Shown here piece by piece: positions 16,446-25,102 of a DNA stretch of 50,178 bases. This stretch comes from Patescibacteria group bacterium. GTDB taxonomy: Bacteria > Patescibacteriota > Doudnabacteria > UBA920. The notes beneath the pieces were generated by a model. That model saw only the letters and a program-made list of their open reading frames with translations, did no database searches and was not told where the DNA came from. The translations under genes were made by a program, and so were the position numbers. The stretch covers positions 1 through 50,178 of the forward strand of contig JAMDAY010000007.1 of the NCBI GenBank assembly GCA_023484515.1, in the 5' to 3' direction. Numbering within the stretch: position 1 is the first letter of the stretch; every line of letters starts with the position of its first letter.

Positions 16446-16978
16446 AAACCAAATTTTTTTCGCAGAATATTGTCATCATCCAATTCATCCAGCCTTCCAA
16501 ACCTGATAAATTCAATTAATTTTGACTGCTTCAAATAAGCAACCGCATCGCGGCTCAAAGGACGGGGACTTATAAATACGCTTGCCTGCAACTTAACAAA
16601 ATTATTTTGCTTAAGCAACCTTCTTAATTTATCACGCTTGTCCTTGGTGTCTTCTGGGATGTCAAAAATTACCAACCTCCATTTGCCATCCCAATTTTTT
16701 TTATTTGATTGCGGAAAAACCATTGCTTTCGCCAATAAAACCTCTAACTGGCCTTTTTGCGTCAAACTGATAAACCTCTTGCCGTTCTTGCTTATTTCCT
16801 TAATAAAACCTTTTTGCTTCAAATGATAAAGATTGTCATAAACAAATTTCTTTCTTTTTCCATATATTTGCCTTTTAATCCATTCGCTGCTCCCCTCTAC
16901 GGGCCAGGTAAAAAGCCCTGTCGCTTCGCCGACGGCAGCTAACAGCTCGCTGGAAAATGTCCCATATTTACTGGGCAT
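16436..16978 (-). CDS. PaaX-like transcriptional repressor with Cas2-like C-terminal domain
   Basis: A 180-residue protein. The N-terminal winged-helix region (about 1-85: helices, then RFISLTQKGQLEVLLAKA) resembles PaaX. The C-terminal ferredoxin-like domain starts at WDGKWRLVIFDIPEDTKDKR (about 96) and continues LLKQNNFVKLQASVFISPRP, the pattern that leads to annotation as Cas2 in CPR genomes. No CRISPR repeats or Cas1 occur here, so a regulator is more likely than an adaptation nuclease. TATAAT at 16987-16992 lies 8 bases before the ATG, giving a leaderless mRNA, and the GC-rich palindrome sits just upstream of it, indicating autorepression (inference). The promoter/operator is repeated in inverted orientation at the 3' end. 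A paralogue lies at 38510. Confidence 0.8.
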   Translation of the reverse strand: MPSKYGTFSSELLAAVGEATGLFTWPVEGSSEWIKRQIYGKRKKFVYDNLYHLKQKGFIKEISKNGKRFISLTQKGQLEVLLAKAMVFPQSNKKNWDGKWRLVIFDIPEDTKDKRDKLRRLLKQNNFVKLQASVFISPRPLSRDAVAYLKQSKLIEFIRFGRLDELDDDNILRKKFGLLS

Positions 16979-16983
16979 ATAAT

Positions 16984-17019
16984 ACTATTATAGCACGCGG
17001 CCGCGCAAGATGTTAGTAT
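16984..17019 (-). promoter_or_regulatory. Promoter/operator of the PaaX/Cas2-like gene
   Basis: On the minus strand a CTAACA-like element, the palindromic core CGCGGCCGCG and TATAAT (16987-16992) are packed into 36 bp, so a bound protein would block RNA polymerase. The ATG is 8 bases downstream of TATAAT. Confidence 0.65.
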
Positions 17020-17046
17020 AATTGTTATTATGGTTATGCCGCGCAA

Positions 17047-18552
17047 TTACTCTGTCTTCGGGCGATAATGTATAGCCTCCGCCAAATTGTCGCAATTAAT
17101 GGTTTCCAAACCGGCCAAATCCGCAATGGTGCGGGCTACTTTTAAGATGCGGTGCAGGCTGCGGCCGGAAAAATTATAGCGCTGCATGGCGGTCTTAACC
17201 ACCTGCTGCTCCGGCTCGCCTAAACGGCAATGCTCTTTTAACTCCACCAAGTCCATTTCGCTGTTGGTTTTTACCTTTTTAAATCTTGCTCGCTGGCGCG
17301 ACCGGGCAAGCTGCACCCGTCCTTTTACGGAAAGCGAAGTTTCCGCCGGAGCCGGGGCCGTCATTTTCTCGTAGGCCAAACGCGGCACTTCCACGTGCAA
17401 ATCTATGCGATCCAGAAGCGGGCCTGATACTTTTTTCTGGTATTTGAAAATCTGCCCCGGGCTGCACTGGCAGCGCTTAACCTGGTCGCCCAAATACCCG
17501 CAAGGGCAGGGGTTCTGCGCCGCCACCAGGGTAAACTTGGCTGGAAACGTAAAGCTGCCGCTGGCGCGCGAGACCGTAACTACCCCGTCTTCCAGCGGCT
17601 GGCGCAAAGCCTCCAAAACATTGCGGGGAAATTCGGGGAATTCGTCCAAAAATAAAATTCCGCGGTGCGATAAAGTAATCTCCCCGGGCTTGGGATTATT
17701 ACCCCCTCCCACCAAAGCCACGTTAGATGTCGTATGGTGCGGGTTGCGGATAGGCCTGCTGGTAATCAAAGATCCCGGCAGCTTGCCAGAAATGCTGTAA
17801 ATTTTTGTCAGCTCCAGTGCCTCCTCCAGGGATAAATCCGGCAAAATACCGGCCATGGCCCTCGCCAACAAAGTCTTGCCGCTGCCCGGCGGCCCGGAAA
17901 GCAGAATATTATGCCCGCCGGCCGCGGCAATCTCCAGCGCGCGCTTGGCCGATTCCTGCCCGGCAATATCTTTCATATCCAGCGGCGGTTGGAAATTGCG
18001 CAAAATCTCCTCCACATTCTGCGGCTTTAGCGGCCTTAACTTTTCCATATCCAGCAAATGCCCAAGCAGGTCTTTTAAACTATTAACAGGGAATACCTTT
18101 AAACCGCCCACCAAAGCCCCTTCTTTGGCGTTTTCTTTCGGCACGTATAATTCTTTTACGCCAAGTTCCCGGGCTTTCATGGCCGCAGCCAAAATTCCCG
18201 GCACGCTGCGCAATTGCCCGTCCAAGGACAACTCTCCCAAAAACAATTTGCCCTTAGGCTCAAAACTTGCCTGCTCCGAAGCCAGTAAAATTGCCAGGGC
18301 AATGGGCAAGTCGAACAGCGTTCCCAGTTTGGGCACGTCTGCGGGAGCTAAATTCACGGACACGCGAGTTTGCGGATAAAAACATCCGGAATTTTTTATG
18401 GCGGTCTTTACCCGCTCCCGGCTTTCCTGCACCGCCGTATCCGGAAGACCCACCACAATAGTTGCGGGCAAGCCGTTGGTAACGTCCGCTTCCACCTCCA
18501 CCGGCGCGGCGTCCAGCCCGATTACGGTTGCCGAAAGCACTTTGGAAATCAT
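17047..18552 (-). CDS. comM: YifB/ComM-type Mg-chelatase-like AAA+ ATPase
   Basis: A 501-residue protein of the ComM family, hexameric helicases that promote branch migration during natural transformation. The N-terminal Lon-substrate-like domain starts MISKVLSATVIGLDAAPVEV and contains VNLAPADVPKLGT. The AAA+ core has Walker A SGPPGSGKTLLARAM (about 219) and Walker B GILFLDEFPEF, then a Cys cluster (NPCPCGYLGD) and the C-terminal Mg_chelatase_C region ending NLAEAIHYRPK. Its start overlaps the lspA stop by 4 bp (ATGA), so translation is coupled. Together with recA at 23910 and the pilin array, uptake and recombination of DNA is a plausible context. That link is inference. Confidence 0.94.
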   Translation of the reverse strand: MISKVLSATVIGLDAAPVEVEADVTNGLPATIVVGLPDTAVQESRERVKTAIKNSGCFYPQTRVSVNLAPADVPKLGTLFDLPIALAILLASEQASFEPKGKLFLGELSLDGQLRSVPGILAAAMKARELGVKELYVPKENAKEGALVGGLKVFPVNSLKDLLGHLLDMEKLRPLKPQNVEEILRNFQPPLDMKDIAGQESAKRALEIAAAGGHNILLSGPPGSGKTLLARAMAGILPDLSLEEALELTKIYSISGKLPGSLITSRPIRNPHHTTSNVALVGGGNNPKPGEITLSHRGILFLDEFPEFPRNVLEALRQPLEDGVVTVSRASGSFTFPAKFTLVAAQNPCPCGYLGDQVKRCQCSPGQIFKYQKKVSGPLLDRIDLHVEVPRLAYEKMTAPAPAETSLSVKGRVQLARSRQRARFKKVKTNSEMDLVELKEHCRLGEPEQQVVKTAMQRYNFSGRSLHRILKVARTIADLAGLETINCDNLAEAIHYRPKTE

Positions 18553-19046
18553 GCGCGTTTTGGCTTATTTATCTGATACCATAATAATACCACAATGCCT
18601 AAGATTATATAAAAATCGGCCAGGTTGAATATTCCGCTGAAAAGGTAGATAAAATCCCTGACATGGCCGCTAAGGATTCTTTCCGCAATGTTGGAAACGG
18701 CTCCGGCAAAGATCAAAGTCCACGCTGCCGCTTCCGGCCGGGAAAAAAAATCCATTTTTTTCTTTACATATGCTCCCATGAAAAACAAAATTATGGCGTA
18801 CAATAAGTACATCAGCCAGGGCGGCAACGGCAGGCTGAATGCGAATTGGGAATTAAAAAACAAATATTTCCTTATGGCCGGCGGCCAAACATTTAAAAAA
18901 TTTCCAAAGCCTGAACTGAACGCAAAATGCTTGACCAGCTGGTCAATTAAGACCAACGCTGCGCCGAAAGCTAAATAAAAAACGAAAGCACCCCTTCCGG
19001 CAGTTCTCTCGCTTTTCATCTTAGAATTATTGTCAGCTTTCTCCAT
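18549..19046 (-). CDS. lspA: Lipoprotein signal peptidase (signal peptidase II)
   Basis: A 165-residue membrane aspartyl protease that removes signal peptides from prolipoproteins. Four hydrophobic helices are visible (about 21-38, 70-92, 105-123, 135-157). Conserved boxes are present: LIDQLVKH (D-Q-x-x-K), NSQFAFS, then AGAVSNIAERILSGHVRDFI and FNLADFYI, whose two aspartates are the catalytic pair. The usual N-x-x-D-R before the first catalytic Asp is replaced by NIAER. The start may be at 19046 or at an in-frame ATG nine codons later; no ribosome binding site decides. It overlaps comM by 4 bp. Confidence 0.92.
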   Translation of the reverse strand: MEKADNNSKMKSERTAGRGAFVFYLAFGAALVLIDQLVKHFAFSSGFGNFLNVWPPAIRKYLFFNSQFAFSLPLPPWLMYLLYAIILFFMGAYVKKKMDFFSRPEAAAWTLIFAGAVSNIAERILSGHVRDFIYLFSGIFNLADFYIILGIVVLLWYQINKPKRA

Positions 19047-19102
19047 GTTAAAGTTCCGTCTTAAGGAGAATTTGCAATTTGATATCTGGCGCTTGAAATT
19101 TC

Positions 19103-19408
19103 TTATATGGCCTTATCCGCCCACGGGATGGCGCGCAACCGCTCTTCGGAAATTTCCTTGCCGGAGCCGTCAACTCCATAAGTGCCATCTTCTATTCTTT
19201 GCAAAGCCTTGTTGATTTTTTCCAAATCGCCGCTCATCCTGGCGATTAAGTCCTGGTTAACTTCGTCCACCTGGATCTCTTCGGCATTCCCGTCCACGTC
19301 GTCGCCCAATTCCGTATGAGGGTGCAGATCAGCCAAGTCGCGTTCCAGCCTGGCTTTATTTTCCAACAATTCCTTTTTCATTTCTTGGATAAATTCTTGT
19401 GAAAGCAT
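19103..19408 (-). CDS. TraR/DksA-like protein lacking zinc-finger cysteines
   Basis: Start ATG 19408 (101 residues). The longer ORF to 19438 begins inside the promoter's TATAAT and is rejected. The protein has a coiled-coil-like helix pair (MKKELLENKARLERDLADL, then MSGDLEKINKALQRIEDGTYG), as in DksA/TraR proteins that insert into the RNA polymerase secondary channel. The zinc finger is degenerate: the expected CxxC after YG reads VDGSGKEISEERL, and the second CxxC is absent because the protein ends at PWADKAI. Promoter: TTGCAG (19459-19464), 16 bp, TATAAT (19437-19442). It may modulate transcription. The tip residues would decide whether it acts like DksA. Confidence 0.82.
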   Translation of the reverse strand: MLSQEFIQEMKKELLENKARLERDLADLHPHTELGDDVDGNAEEIQVDEVNQDLIARMSGDLEKINKALQRIEDGTYGVDGSGKEISEERLRAIPWADKAI

Positions 19409-19502
19409 ATGTTTTCTTTTAAAATTTATTACTGTCATTATACCCCATTTGAAATTTTCTGCAACAAAAAAACGCCTAGCGGCTGGAAATCCCGGGCATT
19501 AA

Positions 19503-20030
19503 TAGAAAAAGCGCCTCTTACGGCGCCTCATAGTAGATTACTTAGGCGGTAATGAGGCGCTATAACCCAAACATGCTCGGCGAATCATCGCCGATGATGC
19601 AGGGCTTAAATCTGTTTAAGCCCTAAACCATCGGCAATGGTCCACACTCTGGCAGTTCAGGCCTTCCCGAATAGCTTCGGGAGAAAGCGTCTGAATTCCA
19701 ATCTGATTTCAAACTGCACTTTAAACTTTTCTTATGGTCGCCCGAAGCGACCCCAAACATTTTTATTTTTATTTTGAAAATAAAATTTTTGTTTTTGGTT
19801 ATTTGTTGGGGAACAAACAACTTGCCGCATACCCGAAGGTTTGCAGCCTTCATTTTTGTTTTTGTTTTTCAGACAGCCTAGATTGGATAGGCTATGACGA
19901 AAAGTTTAAAGGAAAACTGCCTTTAATCGTTTTAAATTCAAAACAGGTTCCCTTTGTCCAGTTTTATACAATGTTAGATTGGGTTTTTAAGGTGCTTTTT
20001 GTTTCTAGAAGTTTTCCACATCCATACTGT
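19503..20030 (-). ncRNA. Unassigned structured RNA of about 525 nt
   Basis: No supported ORF lies between 19439 and 20195, yet a consensus promoter (20037-20065) starts a minus-strand transcript that ends at a hairpin and T-run (19504-19530). Many stable local helices are visible in the minus-strand RNA. They include GGTCGC/GCGACC with a TTCGG loop (near 19745), TCCCGAA/TTCGGGA (near 19675), AGGGCTTAAA/TTTAAGCCCT (19600-19625), TCGGCGA/TCGCCGA (19577-19596) and AGCCTA/TAGGCT (19875-19895). The right arm of a 9-bp stem (19552-19560 with 19523-19531) overlaps the left arm of the terminator hairpin, so the two exclude each other. I looked for tmRNA, RNase P RNA and SRP RNA landmarks and did not find them. 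It could be a highly divergent RNase P or tmRNA, or a new class. Confidence 0.55.
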
Positions 20031-20036
20031 ATATTC

Positions 20037-20065
20037 ATCATAGCAAGCTTTTTGCTGTTTGTCAA
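20037..20065 (-). promoter_or_regulatory. Consensus sigma-70-type promoter for the 525-nt RNA
   Basis: Minus strand: perfect TTGACA (20060-20065), 17-bp spacer, TATGAT (20037-20042). It is the best -35/-10 pair seen in this window. Confidence 0.8.
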
Positions 20066-20195
20066 TCCTTAGCGGTATTTTTTTTATTTTCCCCAATGTT
20101 TCCAGGGATTTTATCATATCTTAACCTTATAAATGCAAAAAAATACCCGTTGGATAACCTGTGGATAAAGCAAAATTTCAGTAATAAATAAAACT

Positions 20196-22484
20196 CTAAA
20201 TTAATTTAAAATTATTCAGGTTTTTTAGATAGCTTAAAAAATCCTGGCCGTAAGGCTGGGCTAGCCTTGGATCAAAAATATAAAGGTATTTTAATTCATT
20301 TGTGCTGAAAAACTGCAGAATGCTGTGAAAGTTATAAAGCGCCTTAGGCAGATAGAAATCGCCGAACGGATCGGGAAATTGCCTGGATACGGCCTCTGTA
20401 TAAGGATGGGCATTTTGTTCAAACGGCAACTGGCAGACCACCAGGGTTTTTATTTTTAAGCGGCCGGTCGGGCTGACGTTCCCGCGGTTGCGCAGGGCTT
20501 TTAATATAAATTTGTTAGTGGCCAGCAACAAACCGTTATTATTAATGGAAAAATTGCGGAATATTTTATTGCTGCCGCCGGAAGAAACTTGGCTAAATAA
20601 CGAAGCGTGGGGCTTTAGTTCAAAATAATAACGGTCATAAAATTCCCTGACCTGGGGGCCTCCTCCAAACAATACTGCTGCGGGCAGGCTGTCATTCTGT
20701 AATAATGGGATAAGTTGCTGTTCTGAAACCGCTTTTAACACGATATGGCATTTGACTGTATTCCTCTTTAACTTTCCGCTTTTTTTTTGCTTCAGCGCAA
20801 TTTGCCTGTAATCCTCCAAGCCGAGGCGTGAAACAAAATATTTCAAAACTTTTTCATGCCCAAGCGAATCTGCAAATGCAATTTTTTTAAAAGGCAAAAG
20901 AATTTTTTTAACTTTACCTGCAATATCCAAAGGGCTGCTGTAAAACCCGCAACGATGCTCCCCTAATTCTATCCATCTGACCTGGCTTTTGTCGCTGCGG
21001 AAAAATTTTTCCAGGCTGCCGCAAATTTTTTTTATTTCCGCTGACCTTAAATCCCTATTTATTATTTCCATCTTTGCCAGATAATTTTTTGCGGCCTTGA
21101 AGATTTTTTGGTAATTCTCCGCATATTCGTATTGTTCCGTAACTTCCACAAACTGTACCGGCAAATGTTTATACAACAAAGCGCTCACTAAACCGAAAAA
21201 TAAGTCCGTTGCCAGCAAAGCCTGCTCCACCGCAGCCCGGTACCTGGGTAGTCCAATATTAATTTCAGGATTGTAAATTGATTTTAACAGATAATTAATT
21301 TTTCCCCACGTCGCCTTAACCCCGATATTCAAACCGGCCTGTTCCTCAAATTCCTGCAAACCGCAAAACACCACAAAACGCTTAATACATTGGCGTTTTT
21401 TGGACAGTTGCAAAAAGGTCTGGTAATCGGTCGCTGCCAGCAATGATTTTGCGGGATCTTCCGCAAGGCCGCCGGAAACCGACTCTCTAAACTGACCGCC
21501 AAAAAAAGACAAATTCAGGTCCAGCAGGGTCTTGCTTTGCCAGTTGGTGTTTTTCCAAACTAAAATTTTCAGCAAGAATTTAATTTCGTCGGCAGAGTGA
21601 TTTTTCTTGTTTAGAAATTTCTTGAATTTTTCTTCGGAAAACAAATGCTCGGCAGAAAAAATCGCTTCCGCCAGCCCTTGCTCCCAAAACTTTATCACTT
21701 GCTGGTGTTTTGGCAGCACCAGCAAAATTTTCTCTTTGGACTGGCCCAAACTTTCCGCCAGTTCCTCCACATAATCCGCTTGCAAGGGATAATTGTAAAT
21801 GACCTGCGGGACAAGCTCAAGCTTTTTTTTCTTTCTCCGGAACAACGCGGGCTTGGCGAAGATCCGTTTTCTGCGGCTTGAGCGGACTTTGGAAAACTTT
21901 GCTTCCAGCAAGGGCTCCCAGGCAAGGTCATGCCCGGAAATTAATTCCTTAATTTGCGTTTGCATCTGCCGGGAAAAACTCTGGTATATCCCAATTAACT
22001 TTCCCAACAAATAAAAACAAGCGCGGCTATCCGCAAGGGCGCGGTGCGCTTTTTTGTGCGAAATGCCGAACTTGTGCATTAAATTTTCCAGATTGTAACT
22101 ATGGTGGGTTGGCAGCAAAAACTGCACCAAGTCCAGCGTGTCTATGGACTGGCCTGAAAATTTTATGCCCGCGCTTTCCAAAAATTTAATGTCAAACGCC
22201 ACATTGTGTCCCACAATTACATCCTTGCCCAGCTTGCCTTGTAAAAATTCCCGATATTCGGAAAATCTTGGAGCCTCTTCCAACTCTTTTTGGGTGATCC
22301 CTGTCAGGCCGTGGATATGCGCCGGCACCGGCCTAGCCGGCTTGAATGCCTGGCTCCACTCTTCCAAAATCTTTACCTTGTTTTTTTGGACCGTAAACTT
22401 TACAAACCCCACCTCCAAAACTTCGCATTTGTCCGGGTCAAACCCGCTCGTCTCAATGTCCAGGCTGCAGTAAATTTTATCCAT
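20196..22484 (-). CDS. DEDDh 3'-5' exonuclease fused to a DinG-like region without ATPase motifs
   Basis: A 762-residue protein. Residues 1-175 form a DnaQ/epsilon-type exonuclease: SLDIETSG (D9, E11), VGHNVAFDIKFLESAG (Asp near 98) and AHRALADSRA (His and Asp near 146-151) supply the DEDDh residues. The remaining 580 residues are basic and resemble the DinG/XPD helicase frame in outline, ending with a stretch like the DinG C-terminus (FDPRLAQPYGQDFLSYL). I see no Walker A or B motif, so the helicase half appears inactive or strongly diverged. DnaQ-DinG fusions are known in Firmicutes. It is 6 bp downstream of a TrmB-type regulator in one operon. A role in DNA repair or processing is inferred. 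Confidence 0.75.
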   Translation of the reverse strand: MDKIYCSLDIETSGFDPDKCEVLEVGFVKFTVQKNKVKILEEWSQAFKPARPVPAHIHGLTGITQKELEEAPRFSEYREFLQGKLGKDVIVGHNVAFDIKFLESAGIKFSGQSIDTLDLVQFLLPTHHSYNLENLMHKFGISHKKAHRALADSRACFYLLGKLIGIYQSFSRQMQTQIKELISGHDLAWEPLLEAKFSKVRSSRRKRIFAKPALFRRKKKKLELVPQVIYNYPLQADYVEELAESLGQSKEKILLVLPKHQQVIKFWEQGLAEAIFSAEHLFSEEKFKKFLNKKNHSADEIKFLLKILVWKNTNWQSKTLLDLNLSFFGGQFRESVSGGLAEDPAKSLLAATDYQTFLQLSKKRQCIKRFVVFCGLQEFEEQAGLNIGVKATWGKINYLLKSIYNPEINIGLPRYRAAVEQALLATDLFFGLVSALLYKHLPVQFVEVTEQYEYAENYQKIFKAAKNYLAKMEIINRDLRSAEIKKICGSLEKFFRSDKSQVRWIELGEHRCGFYSSPLDIAGKVKKILLPFKKIAFADSLGHEKVLKYFVSRLGLEDYRQIALKQKKSGKLKRNTVKCHIVLKAVSEQQLIPLLQNDSLPAAVLFGGGPQVREFYDRYYFELKPHASLFSQVSSGGSNKIFRNFSINNNGLLLATNKFILKALRNRGNVSPTGRLKIKTLVVCQLPFEQNAHPYTEAVSRQFPDPFGDFYLPKALYNFHSILQFFSTNELKYLYIFDPRLAQPYGQDFLSYLKNLNNFKLI

Positions 22485-22490
22485 AGGATT

Positions 22491-23240
22491 TTATTTTAGC
22501 GCATTCCACATAATTTCAAAAGCCATGCGCTGCATTTGGTTAATTTCCTTGCTTTCAACAATTACGCCGATAAAATTTTCGGTATGCGATATTAGCGCGA
22601 CTTTGTCCGCGTAAATTTCCGTGTCCGCGGAAAATTGCCACTGGCCTCCTGGCACGACCTTGATTTCGCGTAAAGTTGATTGCGCTTGCGGCAAAATTTC
22701 CCGGGTAGTCGGAAAGTCCGGCACAATCATTTTTATCCTGATTTTCCGACGCACCCGTTCGTCCACGTACCAGTCCATATACTCTCGCGGCATAAACTGA
22801 TAATAGTCGCGAAAGCCGGTATAACTTAAAATCACACCGCCTCCATGCAAGCTGCCCAGCGTGTCCTGGTAGAGATCTTTCATGCCGCCGACGCCTTCGT
22901 AAAAAGTAATGCGCGGTTTGTAAGGAATAACATTATGAATGGCTTTTAGTTCTGGCAATAAATGATCAACCAGATTAATTTTGTCCTGGAGTTCTTGTTT
23001 TAAGTTAACCGGATTTTCCACAAAAAAGAACCGGTGCTTATGCTTTATGCCAGTCTTGATTAAACCGTCCCGGATCATTTCCGGCACAATATTGTAAACC
23101 GTGGTCCGCTTCAACCCGGTTTTGTTTGCCAAATCAATCACACTGGCTTCCCCCAACTCCAAAACCGCCAAATAAATTTTGGCCTTTTTCTCATGGAACC
23201 CTAATTTTTCCAAAGATTCTTCCAGCCTGGCCATAAGCAT
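22491..23240 (-). CDS. TrmB-family transcriptional regulator
   Basis: A 249-residue protein. The N-terminal winged helix (about 1-80: LEKLGFHEKKAKIYLAVLEL, then VIDLANKTGLKRTTVYNIV) is typical TrmB. The C-terminal effector region (VGGMKDLYQDTL, then WYVDERVRRKIRIKMIVP) matches the phospholipase-D-like sensor part of TrmB. TrmB proteins commonly sense sugars. AGGG lies 8 bases before the second in-frame ATG (23234), so the protein probably begins MARLEES. An inverted repeat TGTCTA-N6-TAGACA lies upstream (23316) in the divergent region shared with the small plus-strand gene at 23442. It is the first gene of an operon with the exonuclease fusion. Confidence 0.85.
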   Translation of the reverse strand: MLMARLEESLEKLGFHEKKAKIYLAVLELGEASVIDLANKTGLKRTTVYNIVPEMIRDGLIKTGIKHKHRFFFVENPVNLKQELQDKINLVDHLLPELKAIHNVIPYKPRITFYEGVGGMKDLYQDTLGSLHGGGVILSYTGFRDYYQFMPREYMDWYVDERVRRKIRIKMIVPDFPTTREILPQAQSTLREIKVVPGGQWQFSADTEIYADKVALISHTENFIGVIVESKEINQMQRMAFEIMWNALK

Positions 23241-23315
23241 AACCCTGTGTCCATCCGAAATCCGCCGTTAGGCGGGTATACGGGACCCAATAGCATCAAC
23301 TTATTGATTATATTT

Positions 23316-23333
23316 TGTCTACCTTTTTAGACA
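23316..23333. promoter_or_regulatory. Putative TrmB operator TGTCTA-N6-TAGACA
   Basis: A perfect 6-bp inverted repeat with a 6-bp spacer in the divergent intergenic region. A further half-site TAGACA is at 23396-23401, close to the start region of the plus-strand gene. The 6-N6-6 geometry matches the sites beside the other two TrmB genes. Confidence 0.55.
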
Positions 23334-23441
23334 TCATAATATTACCATTAAATCTAATAATAATCAATATTTAAACTACCCTCTTGGCATTTTTATAGAC
23401 ATTTTCCCTTAAAATGTTATTTTTAATATCCAGGAGGAAAT

Positions 23442-23750
23442 ATGGATACGACGGAAGTAAATTGGAGCGACAACGGCCAGATGATTGGTTTCAGTATTTT
23501 GATCCGAACTCCGGACAACCCTTTGTGGGAAGCCCAGGCAGTGGGCGGCCACATATTTTACGCAAGGTCTCCCATTGAAGTATTTTACGAACTATCCCGC
23601 CGGAGGCACGGGATTAAATTTTTCCCTTGCCCTATGAAGGGTTGGGGCAAGGCCGCCTTGTCTCCTTTAATTGAATGCCTGCAGACGGTGCCAAATCCGG
23701 CAAACTTTGATATGGTTCAAAGCCTGTTAAAGCGCCTGCAAGAGTTATAG
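23442..23750 (+). CDS. Small hypothetical protein (102 aa), divergent from TrmB regulator
   Basis: ATG 23442 follows CCAGGAGGAAAT, a strong ribosome binding site. The product is a soluble alpha/beta-looking protein (MIGFSILIRTPDNPLW, then VGGHIFYARSPIEVFYEL, then a Pro-containing segment and the amphipathic C-terminal helix MVQSLLKRLQEL). It has no signal peptide or known motif. An intrinsic terminator-like hairpin with T-rich tail follows (23760-23815). It is divergently placed to the TrmB gene, so it is a candidate target of that regulator. Confidence 0.6.
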   Translation: MDTTEVNWSDNGQMIGFSILIRTPDNPLWEAQAVGGHIFYARSPIEVFYELSRRRHGIKFFPCPMKGWGKAALSPLIECLQTVPNPANFDMVQSLLKRLQEL

Positions 23751-23840
23751 CTTCAAATCCTCCCCCGCCCGCGCGATAATTCCAAAATCGCCGATCGCGG
23801 GGGGTTCTTTTTGGGGCCTTTTGCCGAATGCGCTTTTAAG

Positions 23841-23886
23841 GCAGAAATTTAAACTCCCCGGTTGCCCGGGGAGTAAAATTTTCTGC
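23841..23886. terminator. Bidirectional terminator between the 102-aa gene and recA
   Basis: A long hairpin has a GC core (CTCCCCGG/CCGGGGAG) extended by A/T-rich arms (GCAGAAA/TTTCTGC). It fits as the minus-strand recA terminator and also faces the plus-strand gene. Confidence 0.75.
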
Positions 23887-23909
23887 CTTCGCGATATGCC
23901 AACTATGTA

Positions 23910-24974
<1,065 letters not shown>

Positions 24975-24984
24975 AAATATCAAA

Positions 24985-25085
24985 TTTTAAGATCCAAGCG
25001 CCAAGATCCAAATCTTCCGCAAACCTTTAAATCCAAGGCCTGAATTGGTTCTTGGATTCTTAAATCTTGATCCTTGGTGTTTAAT
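24985..25085. repeat. Inverted-repeat tract upstream of recA
   Basis: GATCCAAGCGCCAAGATCCA on the left is answered by CTTGGATTCTTAAATCTTGATCCTTGG on the right with imperfect complementarity. The tract also supplies the presumed recA promoter. Confidence 0.6.
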
Positions 25086-25102
25086 ATTCAAATTTATCCA
25101 GA

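Noticed and set aside
16436-16978. Cas2-like domain as evidence for CRISPR
   Set aside because: No Cas1, other cas genes or repeat-spacer array occur in the window, and the N-terminal winged helix fits a PaaX-type regulator.
19623-19853. 76-aa ORF within the 525-nt RNA
   Set aside because: No ribosome binding site, low-complexity Lys/Ile stretch, and it spans several stable hairpins.
19441-20195. tmRNA or RNase P assignment for the structured RNA
   Set aside because: No CCA-ended tRNA-like part, tag reading frame, or conserved GAGGAAAGUCC and ACAGAA...GGCUUA elements could be found, so it was left unassigned.
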